Of a stretch of DNA of 64,000 nt, positions 27,797 through 37,235 are shown piece by piece. The first letter of the stretch is position 1; the number at the start of each line of letters is the position of its first letter. The notes below the pieces were generated by a model. That model made no database searches and had not been told where the DNA came from. It worked only from the letters and a program-made list of their open reading frames with translations. The position numbers and the translations under genes were made by a program. The DNA comes from Legionella gresilensis (GTDB lineage Bacteria; Pseudomonadota; Gammaproteobacteria; Legionellales; Legionellaceae). The stretch is taken from positions 62,001 to 126,000 of the forward strand of contig NZ_CAAAHX010000002.1 in assembly GCF_900639865.1 (NCBI RefSeq), written 5' to 3'.

Positions 27797-29094
27797 TATG
27801 TAGGGCTTGTTTTTTCAATTATAGGCTGATTTACATGCTTTACTAATTTACTTTTATAAACATTGACTAAACATGCAAGCAGTGTCACCGTTGCACAGAC
27901 CAATATATAGAATGCAGGCGCCTCTGAGGTACCTAAATATCGAATTAACCCAGTAAATGCTAATGGGCCTATACCACCAAATACTGCAATACCTAGGCTA
28001 TAACTAAAGCCTACTGCAGAGTAACGAATATTTTCTGGAAATAATTCGAGAATTAAAATGATGTAGCTGCCATTAGCCAGGCCACCAAGAGTCGCAAGAC
28101 CTAAAATAAATGGCCATAAAAAGACTTCTCCATATAGCCTTAAGCCATAAAAGAATGGATAGCTAAAGACAATCAATAGTATCGTACTAATTATTAACAG
28201 CTTTGTTCTGTTTATATAATCTGAGACACGGCCCGAGAAAAAAGTCATTAAACCTAGACTTAAAAAAGCAAAAAAGTTAATGATATAGGTATGTGAAACC
28301 TGAATATTAATATTATTAATAAGATAGGTTGGTAAATAGAGAAAAAAAGAAATAATGCTTGCGGGTACTGCTGTTAATAAAAAAGCACTTAATAATTTGA
28401 TAGGCGATAGTTGTAGAACGCCTAAGAATGGGAGACGATGTAAGTTATTTTCTTTTAATATTGCTAAAAAGGTAGGTGTTTCTAGCGTTTTACTCCTAAT
28501 TTCATAGCTAATAATACCAACTATAAATCCTAAGATAAAAGGTATACGCCATCCCCACAATAGCATTTGCTGAGAGGTTAAACAGGTAGTTAAAATCAAG
28601 CCAACCCCAGCACCAATAGTATTTCCCAGGGTAATACACATAAACACAAAACCAATGGCCACGCCTCGTTGATTAGATGGCATATGTTCGCTGGTAAAAA
28701 TGGCGGCGCCAGGAATTTCTCCACCTACCGAAAATCCTTGCAGTAATCTTAATAGAATTAAAAGAATAGGTGCTGCCATGCCTATAGATTGGTAAGTGGG
28801 TAAACACCCGATAAGTAAAGTTGCTATTGCCATTATAAATACGGATAATGAAAAAGCTGATTTACGTCCAAACTTATCCCCTAAATGGCCAAAGACAATG
28901 CCGCCTAAAGGTCTGGCTAAATAACCCAGTGCAAAAACAGCAAATGTATTAATTAAATTTATGAATTGATTAGTATTAGCAAAGAAATGCTGGCTAAGGT
29001 ATGGCGCAAATAAGGCGTAAATTGTAAAATCATAAAATTCTAACGCACCGCCTAGAGCAATCAATCCTATCATTTTATACTGATTTTTTGTCAT
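27781..29094 (-). CDS. MFS transporter, metabolite:H+ symporter (ProP-like) type
   Basis: A 437-residue protein with 12 predicted membrane helices. Signature: GGALEFYDFTIYALFAPY in the first helix, the loop motif GHLGDKFGRKSAF between helices 2 and 3, and RLLQGFSVGGEIPGAA, as in the MHS group (ProP, ShiA, KgtP relatives), often Legionella Pht-like in setting. The substrate is not defined; osmolytes or dicarboxylates are possible. The last residues (YSTTH) and the stop lie in repeat family 2. It sits between rpsT and murJ. Confidence 0.88.
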   Translation of the reverse strand: MTKNQYKMIGLIALGGALEFYDFTIYALFAPYLSQHFFANTNQFINLINTFAVFALGYLARPLGGIVFGHLGDKFGRKSAFSLSVFIMAIATLLIGCLPTYQSIGMAAPILLILLRLLQGFSVGGEIPGAAIFTSEHMPSNQRGVAIGFVFMCITLGNTIGAGVGLILTTCLTSQQMLLWGWRIPFILGFIVGIISYEIRSKTLETPTFLAILKENNLHRLPFLGVLQLSPIKLLSAFLLTAVPASIISFFLYLPTYLINNINIQVSHTYIINFFAFLSLGLMTFFSGRVSDYINRTKLLIISTILLIVFSYPFFYGLRLYGEVFLWPFILGLATLGGLANGSYIILILELFPENIRYSAVGFSYSLGIAVFGGIGPLAFTGLIRYLGTSEAPAFYILVCATVTLLACLVNVYKSKLVKHVNQPIIEKTSPTYSTTH

Positions 29095-29355
29095 GAGGTA
29101 AGCCTATACTCTACAAGCTGACTATTATGATATGGTGTTTTATTAAAGTCTATTTTAGCAGGCTAAAAATTGGGCATAAATTGGTCTTGAATTTTTATAT
29201 CAAATTTAGAGTAATTAAGTGTAATAGTCTGATTTTAATTTTTTTTCAATGGGTTATATAAATTAGTAAACAAAAAGATTAATGAAATCTATTTAATTGT
29301 CGCAAAACGCCGCATTAACATTATATGATAAGACTTTTTTATAATCCTTAAAATT

Positions 29356-30927
29356 ATGTCTACAATCGAAACTATGGTCCCAAAACGACAAAGCTTGCTA
29401 CGTTCAAGTACACTTGTTTCTCTTATGACTTTTTTATCTCGGATGACAGGGTTTGCACGAGATATGTTATTAGCTCATTTATTTGGCGCACAAGCAGGGA
29501 TGGACGCTTTTCTGGTTGCCTTTAGAATACCTAATTTTATGCGTCGACTTTTTGCCGAGGGTGCTTTTTCACAAGCATTTGTGCCTGTTCTTGCTGAATA
29601 TCAGCAAACACAATCACATGAAGATGTACGAACCTTTATTGCGCGTGTTGCAGGTCGATTAAGCTCTGTACTGACTTTAGTGACGTTACTTGGCATTATC
29701 GCCACGCCTGCAATTATTTTTATTTTTGCCCCAGGCTTTGGTGAACATAGTAATCGCACACTATTGGCCACAGAAATGCTAAGAATTACTTTTCCCTATT
29801 TAATGTTGGTTTCGCTAACTGCAATGGCAGGTGCTATTTTAAATACTTATGGACACTTTGTTGTGCCTGCGATTACGCCTGTGTTTTTAAATTTATCTTT
29901 AATTTTATCAGCGCTATTCTTAGTAAATTATTGTCATCCTCCAATCATGGCTTTGGCGTGGGGGGTGTTATTTGCTGGAGTTGTACAATTTTTATTCCAA
30001 CTGCCATTCTTGCATCGACGTCAATTATTAATAAGGCCTAAACGAGCTTATGCTGATGAAGGTGTTAAACGGGTTATGAGATTAATGGTTCCTGCCTTAT
30101 TTGGGGTTTCTATTGCGCAATTAAATTTAATTATTGACTCCATATTTGCTTCTTTTTTAAAAGTAGGTAGCGTTTCATGGTTATATTATACAGACCGGTT
30201 AACTGATTTTCCTTTAGGAGTCTTTGGGGTAGCTATTGCGACGGTCATTTTACCTCACTTATCACGGCGTCATGCTGAGGAAAATGATACTCATTTTTCT
30301 TTGGCAATTGACTGGGGATTAAGAACAATATTGTTAATTGGAATTCCTGCTAGTATTGGACTTATTTTTTTCTCTATGCCATTGATAGCTTGTTGTTTTG
30401 CATATGGAAAATTTACAAATTTTGATTTAATACAAACACAGAAAAGTTTAATAGCGCTTGCCGCAGGCATTCCTGCATTTATGATGATCAAGGTACTGGC
30501 CTCAGGCTTTTATGCTAAACAAAATATCAAAACGCCTGTTAAGATAGGCGCGATTGCCATGGTGGTTAATAGTATTTTATGTGCCTTGCTTATTTGGCCT
30601 TTAGCCCATGCAGGTTTAGCCTTAGCTTCTGCATTAGCAGGATATGTCAATAGTGGTATTTTGTTATTCCTTCTTCGGCGTCGTAAAATATATAAGCCAA
30701 AAGCAGGTTGGGGATTTTTTATTTTGCAATTAATATTAGCTAATACCGTTATTGCTATATATTTATATTTTATGACAGGCACAGCCTTTGACTGGCTTGG
30801 GCTTACTCCCTGGGCAAGATTAGGTAAACTTTTTTTTCATGTTAGTGTGAGCATAATTATTTATTTTCTACTTTTATATTTTTCTGGTATGCGAGTGGCA
30901 CAATTTCGCGGCTTTAATAAGGAATGA
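29356..30927 (+). CDS. murJ: Lipid II flippase MurJ (MviN)
   Basis: A 523-residue MOP-superfamily protein with about 14 membrane helices. The start contains STLVSLMTFLSRMTGFARDM, then VAFRIPNFMRRLFAEGAFSQAFVPV, both strongly typical of MurJ, including the essential Arg residues in the cavity. It flips lipid II across the inner membrane for peptidoglycan synthesis. ATG 29356 is used; ATG 29374 is an alternative. The next gene starts within or just after its stop, so an operon is likely. Confidence 0.96.
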   Translation: MSTIETMVPKRQSLLRSSTLVSLMTFLSRMTGFARDMLLAHLFGAQAGMDAFLVAFRIPNFMRRLFAEGAFSQAFVPVLAEYQQTQSHEDVRTFIARVAGRLSSVLTLVTLLGIIATPAIIFIFAPGFGEHSNRTLLATEMLRITFPYLMLVSLTAMAGAILNTYGHFVVPAITPVFLNLSLILSALFLVNYCHPPIMALAWGVLFAGVVQFLFQLPFLHRRQLLIRPKRAYADEGVKRVMRLMVPALFGVSIAQLNLIIDSIFASFLKVGSVSWLYYTDRLTDFPLGVFGVAIATVILPHLSRRHAEENDTHFSLAIDWGLRTILLIGIPASIGLIFFSMPLIACCFAYGKFTNFDLIQTQKSLIALAAGIPAFMMIKVLASGFYAKQNIKTPVKIGAIAMVVNSILCALLIWPLAHAGLALASALAGYVNSGILLFLLRRRKIYKPKAGWGFFILQLILANTVIAIYLYFMTGTAFDWLGLTPWARLGKLFFHVSVSIIIYFLLLYFSGMRVAQFRGFNKE

Positions 30928-30929
30928 CT

Positions 30930-32309
30930 ATGAATAGTGAACTATTTTATCAAAGCGTTGCCGAACAAGCATGTCCGCTAATTTTAATTACCCAAGATCA
31001 ATGGAATAAAGGTTTAGTAAATTTAACCGACTATGAGCGTAATTTATTTAATGTACAACAGTTTAAAGGTAAGTTAGGGGATATATGTTTAGTTAGTCAT
31101 CAAGATGGCTCGCTGGCAAAAGCTTATATAGGTACAGGAGAGCAAAGTGATATCTTAGCAATAGCGCATGTTGCTACTCATCTTCCAGCCGGCTCTTATA
31201 AGCCTGAGCAAGCCCTCTCTCAAGCTGCATTGATTTTCTGGGCTTTAGCGCAATACCAGTTTGCTGATTATAAACAAGCATCTGACACGGTCGTTCGCCG
31301 TTTAATTGTCTCGAAAGAAGAATTGGTTCAAATTAAGAGGCAAGTAGATAGTATTTTTTTTATTCGTGATTTAATTAATAAACCTACAAATGATCTAGGG
31401 CCGGCAGAACTTGCTCAGGTTACACAAAATCTTGCCGAACAATATCAAGCTAATTTTAAGCAATGGGTTGATAAGGAATTAATAGAGCATAACTTTCCGG
31501 CAATTTATACAGTAGGTAAAGCGTCAGAAAATAGACCACGACTCGTTTCCTTCACTTGGGGTTCTCCTAATCATCCTGCTATTTGTCTGATTGGAAAAGG
31601 TGTTTGCTTTGATAGTGGTGGCCTTGATATTAAACCATCATCTGGTATGCGCTTAATGAAAAAGGATATGGGCGGCGCGGCTCATGCTTTAGGATTAGCG
31701 CAATGGATTATGGCTTGCCAATTACCTGTTTATTTACAGGTACTTATACCTGCTGTGGAAAATTCAATTGGGCCGCAGGCATTTAGGCCAGGTGATATCA
31801 TCACTATGCGCAATAAGCTAACTGTGGAAGTAGATAATACGGATGCAGAAGGTCGATTAATTTTGGCTGATGCTTTAGTAAAAGCAGCAGAGTTTAATCC
31901 AGAGCTTATTATTGATTTTGCAACCTTAACCGGTGCTGCTCGAGTTGCAGTAGGTACAGAAATTGCAGCAATGTTTGCAAATAATGAAAGTTTGGCACAG
32001 GAATTAATGATGGCAGCTAAAGAAGTAGAAGACCCAATCTGGCAATTACCACTTTTTGAAAATTATAATTCCTTATTGGATTCAAGTATTGCAGATTTAT
32101 CAAATTGTGGAAATACACCTTATGCAGGCGCCATAACAGCTGCTTTATTTTTAAAACGATTTGTACCAATAACGGCTACTTGGGCTCATTTTGATATTAT
32201 GGCCTGGAATACAAGCAGTAAACCGGGGAAACCTGAAGGCGGAGAAGCAATGGCTATACGTGCTTTGGCTCATTATTTACAAAAAAAATATGGTTCTAAC
32301 GTAAGCTGA
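30930..32309 (+). CDS. M17 leucyl aminopeptidase family protein (first of two)
   Basis: A 459-residue cytosolic aminopeptidase. The C-terminal catalytic domain has IGKGVCFDSGGLDIKPSSGM, KKDMGGAA, and the diagnostic [14 protein letters not shown], with the metal-binding Lys, Asp and Glu residues. The N-terminal domain differs from the PepA at 40369, so this is a second enzyme. ATG 30930 follows AAGGA with good spacing; ATG 30924 overlaps the murJ stop by 4 nt. It removes N-terminal residues from peptides; a link to murJ is only positional. Confidence 0.93.
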   Translation: MNSELFYQSVAEQACPLILITQDQWNKGLVNLTDYERNLFNVQQFKGKLGDICLVSHQDGSLAKAYIGTGEQSDILAIAHVATHLPAGSYKPEQALSQAALIFWALAQYQFADYKQASDTVVRRLIVSKEELVQIKRQVDSIFFIRDLINKPTNDLGPAELAQVTQNLAEQYQANFKQWVDKELIEHNFPAIYTVGKASENRPRLVSFTWGSPNHPAICLIGKGVCFDSGGLDIKPSSGMRLMKKDMGGAAHALGLAQWIMACQLPVYLQVLIPAVENSIGPQAFRPGDIITMRNKLTVEVDNTDAEGRLILADALVKAAEFNPELIIDFATLTGAARVAVGTEIAAMFANNESLAQELMMAAKEVEDPIWQLPLFENYNSLLDSSIADLSNCGNTPYAGAITAALFLKRFVPITATWAHFDIMAWNTSSKPGKPEGGEAMAIRALAHYLQKKYGSNVS

Positions 32310-32340
32310 TAGTTAATAGTCTTAAATAGAAGGAAAAGTT

Positions 32341-33717
32341 ATGGATCAAAAAGTTTTTGTAAATCGTATTATAAATATGAAAAAAATTAAGCTCATAGGC
32401 TTAGATATGGATCATACGCTTATACGCTATAACACTAAAAATTTTGAAACACTCGTTTATAAAATTGTTATCGAGAAACTTATTAAGGATAGAAATTATC
32501 CAACTAGAATTCGCGAATTTCAGTTTAACTTTGATGATGCAATTCGCGGTTTAATTGTTGATAGCCGCAATGGTAATATTTTAAAATTAAGTCGATATGG
32601 CGCTATTCGACAAAGTTATCACGGTACTAAGCTTATTAGTTATCCTGAGCAGAAAAAAATTTATCAAAGTATTTATGTTGATTTAAAAGATCCTAATTAC
32701 ATGGCTATTGATACATCCTTTTCAATTGCTTTTTGCGTTTTATATAGCCAGTTAATTGATTATAAAGATCAATACCCCAATGAGTTACCTAGTTACAATA
32801 AGATTGCCTTAGATGTATTGAGCAGTGTTGATAAAGCGCATGCAGATGGCAGCATTAAAAATTATATTAGTGAACATCTTGATGACTATGTTCTTAAAGA
32901 AAAGGCAGTGGTTGAAGGCTTAAAGCGATTAAAACGTTATGGGAAAAGAATATTTATTCTTACTAATTCCGAGTACAGTTATACAAAGCTATTATTAGAA
33001 TATGCTATTAATCCTTTTCTAGAGCCTAATGAAGATTGGCGTGATTTATTTGAATATGTTATCACTTTAGCCGGTAAACCGCGTTTTTTTTATGATAATC
33101 CACGCTTTCTTGCCGTAAATCCAGTGGATGCTACCATGACCAATTTTCATGGTGAAATTAAACCTGGTATTTATCAAGGAGGCTGTGCCCGTAAGTTTAC
33201 CGAAGATTTACAAGTCAAAGGCGACGAAATTTTATACATAGGTGACCATATCTATGGTGATATTCTTCGTTTAAAGAAGGATTGTAATTGGCGAACAGCA
33301 CTCGTTGTTGAAGAGCTGAGTGAAGAAGTAGCTTCACAAAAGCGTGCTTTACCTGTTGAGAAACAAATTATTGCTGCAATGGAAACTAAAAAAGAATTCG
33401 AACAAAAATATATTGATTTATATACAAAAAGTATTGATGAAGATACTCAGATCTATCAAGAAGAAATTAATAACTGGCAGCAACAAATTGCTAAAATTGA
33501 TACTCATATAACAGCATTGCTTAAAGAACAACAAGCTTTTTATAATCCTCGCTGGGGCCGGATTTTTAGAGCAGGGGCCGAAGAAAGCTATTTCGCTTAT
33601 CAAGTTGACAGATTTGCGTGTATTTACATGGAAAAGTTATCTGATCTACTAGCACATTCACCCTTAACTTACTTTCGGGCAAATCGTCGTAGGCTCGCTC
33701 ATGATATAGAAATTTAA
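32341..33717 (+). CDS. HAD-IG family 5'-nucleotidase
   Basis: A 458-residue HAD hydrolase of the cytosolic purine 5'-nucleotidase type. The catalytic loop is LIGLDMDHTLIRYN (DMDHT, both Asp), motif II is in IFILTNSEYSYT, and motif IV in LYIGDHIYGDI. Enzymes of this group dephosphorylate IMP and GMP; a Legionella member has been structurally studied. Residues 360-420 form a long charged helix. RBS AAGGAAAAG is close to the ATG, 31 nt after the aminopeptidase gene. Confidence 0.9.
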   Translation: MDQKVFVNRIINMKKIKLIGLDMDHTLIRYNTKNFETLVYKIVIEKLIKDRNYPTRIREFQFNFDDAIRGLIVDSRNGNILKLSRYGAIRQSYHGTKLISYPEQKKIYQSIYVDLKDPNYMAIDTSFSIAFCVLYSQLIDYKDQYPNELPSYNKIALDVLSSVDKAHADGSIKNYISEHLDDYVLKEKAVVEGLKRLKRYGKRIFILTNSEYSYTKLLLEYAINPFLEPNEDWRDLFEYVITLAGKPRFFYDNPRFLAVNPVDATMTNFHGEIKPGIYQGGCARKFTEDLQVKGDEILYIGDHIYGDILRLKKDCNWRTALVVEELSEEVASQKRALPVEKQIIAAMETKKEFEQKYIDLYTKSIDEDTQIYQEEINNWQQQIAKIDTHITALLKEQQAFYNPRWGRIFRAGAEESYFAYQVDRFACIYMEKLSDLLAHSPLTYFRANRRRLAHDIEI

Positions 33718-33935
33718 AAATTATTAAGTCATGTTGTAATTAACTAGATAAAGGGCTAATTAGGGTAATTCGATAAGTAGATTAAAAATGAGTTATAAAA
33801 TATTTATCTTTTACGTTCATATGAGAATCAGTTTTTTTACAATTTGATGTTATCCTTATTGAAATTTAAAAAAGGGAGTGATAGTAAGCCTACGGCAAAT
33901 TATAGCTAATTTCCAGCAATTTTGTTTAGCTTAGT

Positions 33936-36035
33936 TTATCCGCGGCTTGGCCCGATAGATGGTATATGTTTATTTGCAGTATTATTTGTCTCATCTACGA
34001 ACCTGAAAAGTAAATCTAAATAATTGTTGGGGATAGGTTGATCGTAGGGATGTTTTTGATTTTTGATACCTTCAGTAAAAGAATATATTGTGCCCTCTAA
34101 ATCTTTTTCTAAACTAGTCACAGAAAATAAATTATTCATCATTTTTAATTGGTCTAAATAATAAAGATAAACACCACCACGGGCGGAGTTGGGTAAATTT
34201 AATATTAACCTATTCATTTCTATATAGATTTTTTGACTTAGATAATACCATTCTGCAGAAAAGGTCTGAGTATAGAATAATTCATTATTTTCTAAGAGAC
34301 TTTTATAAGTGTGTAACTCAGTTTTAATTTCTGAAATGATATCTGGCTGCGGTGTTGCTTCACTTATAGCAGGCGGATTTTTACTCAAATTAAAGGCTGA
34401 AAAATGCCCTAAAGTTCTATTGTAAAATCCTAAATAACTAGTATTTTGTTTGATTGCATTTAAGTTTCTTTCGGTAATTATTTGAATATTTTCTTCTGCA
34501 ATATGAAACTCACTTTTTGGATTTTCTAAAAGCAAAGTGTTTTTACTTAAATTTTCAAATAACTTCTTCTTCCACTCTTTATTTAAAGCATTAGGGATTA
34601 ATTTATTTACAAAATTTTCAAACTCTTGAGATAATCTTATAACCATAGCTTGATGTCTTTTACTTGATGGATCTGGGTGATCTGTAATTTGATTAAATAT
34701 ATATAAATATCTTTCGCGAATTTCTTGTAGCTGCTTGGCTAGATTGGGGGGTAAAGTTTGGGGCTCTTCAATAAAAAGAGAAGCGCTATCTTTCTCAGTA
34801 GATACAGGAAAGTCGTTGCCATCATTTTTAGCAATAGGTAGCGGGGGGGTATTAATGCCAGGTTGGACAAACTGAGGAAATAAACTATCAATATAAGAAT
34901 TAATCAAATCAATATGGTCCTGTAGGAACTTTTCATAATTAGCAAAGGTTTCTACAAAGTCTGCTTCATTTGATTCAGAGTAATACATAGCACTAGCATA
35001 TACCATACTGCATTCTAATCCATTATTGACACCACGGGCCAATACTAAGCCTGCAGCTGAATCACCAACTAGTGCATAAAGTGTTTCATTTCTTAATGCA
35101 ACGAGTCTCTTTGCGCTAAAAGTAGATAAAGCTAAAGTGGTAATTTTTATAGTGTCATAATTAATATTCTGATCGCCTATGATAGAGCTAATAATTTCAG
35201 CAATAGGTTCCCTAAATTGTTTAGGTAAATCAATTAATCGGCGGTAGGGATTAGTGAAGGTGCCATAGGCTTGACCCTTATTATCACGCTTATCTCTTAA
35301 CTTATCATAGACTTCTTTATCAATAAAAATACGCAAAGTTGCTGAATTATTTTTGCTTTGCATCCAAACATGGAAGTTTCCTCTAAAGAGAGTTGGTAAA
35401 ATAGTTTTATACACTTGATCCTCAATAAATGAAGGATTTTTTTCGCGTACTTCAAGCTTAATTTCAAGTATATGGCCTGCTTCAACTTTTTTACTTTCAT
35501 CGCCTTCCGGATCCAGAAATATTTCTTTTCTAATTAAACTGCGTGCTCCATCAGCACCAAAAATTATACTTGCCGTCTTAAGTAGATCAGTTATTTCATG
35601 ATCTTCAGAAAAATCTAAACGAGTAGGAGTAACTTCATCTAATATATAATGGATATTAGATCGGCTATTAGATAGACTTCTTAATTTTTCAATTAATGTT
35701 TGTGTAGGAATAAACGTTCCACTTCTATTCTGCAAGAAATTTTTATTTAAAAAATCAATGGTCTCATCAATTTTTTCGACACGTGTATGAGTAGTGTTAG
35801 GCTCAGGCTCTTCCTCTAATGTTGATATTAGGTGATTACGAATTTGACCAAGCTGATGGACAATATGCTCAATGGTTTCAGGCCAAATTAAAAGACCATG
35901 TTGGCGTTTTATATCTCTTACTTTGTCTATGATGTGAATATTTTGGTCAGGAAAAATTGCTCCTAAAAGCACAGCTTGCATTTCTCCTACTGGTCCTCCA
36001 CCCACAATAACCCAGGGTTCTGTTTGGTTTCTCAT
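33936..36035 (-). CDS. Two-part FAD monooxygenase-like protein, candidate effector
   Basis: A 699-residue protein. The first 370 or so residues form a flavoprotein monooxygenase-like fold: the dinucleotide loop VIVGGGPVGEMQA near residue 10, a strand ending in IIDK, FGADGARSLIR (DG motif), and a GD motif YALVGDSAAGLVLARGVNNG around residue 325. The remaining 300 residues are helical, hydrophilic and unlike known flavoenzyme tails. There is no signal peptide. ATG 36035 is used; a TTG five codons upstream is possible. FAD monooxygenases with extra helical domains include MICAL-like actin oxidisers, but I see no proof of that activity. The neighbourhood is accessory. Effector status is inference. 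Confidence 0.75.
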   Translation of the reverse strand: MRNQTEPWVIVGGGPVGEMQAVLLGAIFPDQNIHIIDKVRDIKRQHGLLIWPETIEHIVHQLGQIRNHLISTLEEEPEPNTTHTRVEKIDETIDFLNKNFLQNRSGTFIPTQTLIEKLRSLSNSRSNIHYILDEVTPTRLDFSEDHEITDLLKTASIIFGADGARSLIRKEIFLDPEGDESKKVEAGHILEIKLEVREKNPSFIEDQVYKTILPTLFRGNFHVWMQSKNNSATLRIFIDKEVYDKLRDKRDNKGQAYGTFTNPYRRLIDLPKQFREPIAEIISSIIGDQNINYDTIKITTLALSTFSAKRLVALRNETLYALVGDSAAGLVLARGVNNGLECSMVYASAMYYSESNEADFVETFANYEKFLQDHIDLINSYIDSLFPQFVQPGINTPPLPIAKNDGNDFPVSTEKDSASLFIEEPQTLPPNLAKQLQEIRERYLYIFNQITDHPDPSSKRHQAMVIRLSQEFENFVNKLIPNALNKEWKKKLFENLSKNTLLLENPKSEFHIAEENIQIITERNLNAIKQNTSYLGFYNRTLGHFSAFNLSKNPPAISEATPQPDIISEIKTELHTYKSLLENNELFYTQTFSAEWYYLSQKIYIEMNRLILNLPNSARGGVYLYYLDQLKMMNNLFSVTSLEKDLEGTIYSFTEGIKNQKHPYDQPIPNNYLDLLFRFVDETNNTANKHIPSIGPSRG

Positions 36036-36499
36036 GGATTCATCATACAAAATAATCTTAATTTAATTATAGATAACTAATTTTGTTCACTTTAAATTAT
36101 TGGAAAGCATTTGGTTTTTGATTGTTAAGCTGTTTATTTTTGTAAGATACAAGATTAAAATGGTTTAATTAAAATGAAGATTAAGTTGGATTGAGAAACA
36201 AGCATCTATAGCAATCATAATTGTATAAATATTAAACAAAATGATTAATTATTTGATAATATGATTGAATTGAGCTACTTTTAATAGTAAGGATGGTAGT
36301 TTCTGCTCAGCTAACACCATTATTTAGGAAGTCGGATTGTAAGCGTGGTGTGAAGCTTTACGAGATGTAAGTTTCCTAAAACGTTTCTGAAGACATCCAA
36401 TAGCAGCTAAAGGACTGAAGTCAGGAATGCCATCTTACCCTCATAAACACTTCTTTTATCCATCATTAAAAGCATATATTAGTTAGCTGACTTTATACT
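36036..36499. other. Long intergenic region with an unexplained GC-shifted block
   Basis: AT-rich apart from about 36290-36435, which is less AT-rich and carries five GGA triplets. On the minus strand it contains a 36-codon open stretch at 36324-36434 (reading GIPDFSPLAAIGCLQKRF at first) with no start codon. It could be a gene remnant or a small RNA; neither can be shown. Confidence 0.4.
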
Positions 36500-36626
36500 A
36501 TAGCGTCGCCCCCTAAGCTTTTTTAGACAAAGCGCAAGTGAAGCGAGGTGAAGGAGTAAACGTAGAAGTACTGTACTTAGCCGAATGAACTTGCAACGCA
36601 GTATAAAGCATAGGGGGTGATGCTAT
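36500..36626. mobile_element. Repeat family 2, full copy
   Basis: A 127-bp element with ends ATAGCGTCGCCCCCTA and TAGGGGGTGATGCTAT. Inner sequence TTTTAGACAAAGCGCAAGTG, GAGGTGAAGGAGT and CAACGCAGTATAAAGC. It matches the copies at 27675 (inverted) and 14722 (shorter). No coding capacity. It lies upstream of the Thr-rich exported protein gene. Confidence 0.7.
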
Positions 36627-36781
36627 ATTTTATAAGATCTTGTATCTTAAGTAGATAATCTCATACCTTTTGCTTAATTTTCTACTATAATTAAACCAAT
36701 GTTCTACGCCATCTTTAGCAGATATTTTGGGGTAGAGCTTAGATTCAAAGGGTTTTGCAAGTTAATTTCATGGAGCGAATT

Positions 36782-37189
36782 ATGATGAAAAAGTTAAAAA
36801 ATATTATATCTCTACTAGTTTTGGGCGTTAGCTTTTCTGCCTCTGCAGCTGACAGAGTTGTAATTACAGGTGAACCTGTTGTATTACAACAATCAGGTAC
36901 AGGTGATGCAGTTGTCTATACATTACCAGCAGATGCAGCAGCTACAGCTACAACAACAACTTATCATTATGTTACAGTTAATGGTACAAATCGAGTATGT
37001 TACAGTAGTACTCAACCTAATTTAGGCAATATTGATATGGTAACTATTAATGTATCAGTTAATGGTACTACTATGCCATGGTATTGCTATGCTGCTGATA
37101 CTACTGTTTTTGATATACAACCAGCTACTGCTACAACAACCACGACAACCACAGTTCCAGCTGATACTACAACTACAACTACACCATAG
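36782..37189 (+). CDS. Small exported protein with Thr-rich tail
   Basis: A 135-residue protein with a signal peptide (about 1-22, ending SASA), a 75-residue beta-rich middle with two Cys (NRVCYSS, PWYCYAAD), and a low-complexity tail of Thr interrupted by Ala and Pro (TTTTTTTVPADTTTTTTP). The tail is coded by ACA/ACT/ACC triplets, which can change length by slippage. Family unknown. ATG 36782 is used because GGAG stands 6 nt before it; ATG 36785 is a second option. A strong hairpin follows the stop. Confidence 0.75.
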   Translation: MMKKLKNIISLLVLGVSFSASAADRVVITGEPVVLQQSGTGDAVVYTLPADAAATATTTTYHYVTVNGTNRVCYSSTQPNLGNIDMVTINVSVNGTTMPWYCYAADTTVFDIQPATATTTTTTTVPADTTTTTTP

Positions 37190-37197
37190 AAGCTTGA

Positions 37198-37233
37198 ATA
37201 TTGCTCAATTAACCTAGATTAATTGAGCAATAT
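37198..37233. terminator. Perfect bidirectional hairpin terminator
   Basis: ATATTGCTCAATTAA and TTAATTGAGCAATAT are perfect inverted repeats of 15 bp around the loop CCTAGA. It lies exactly between the convergent Thr-rich and receiver-Hpt genes and should stop transcription on both strands. Confidence 0.8.
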
Positions 37234-37235
37234 GT

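Noticed and set aside
36290-36435. RsmY/RsmZ small RNA call
   Set aside because: GGA triplets alone are not enough; no LetA box and no clear terminator were found, so it is listed only as an unexplained block.
36755-36781. Upstream start of the Thr-rich exported protein
   Set aside because: The nine extra codons precede a good GGAG site and would spoil the signal peptide start; ATG 36782 fits better.
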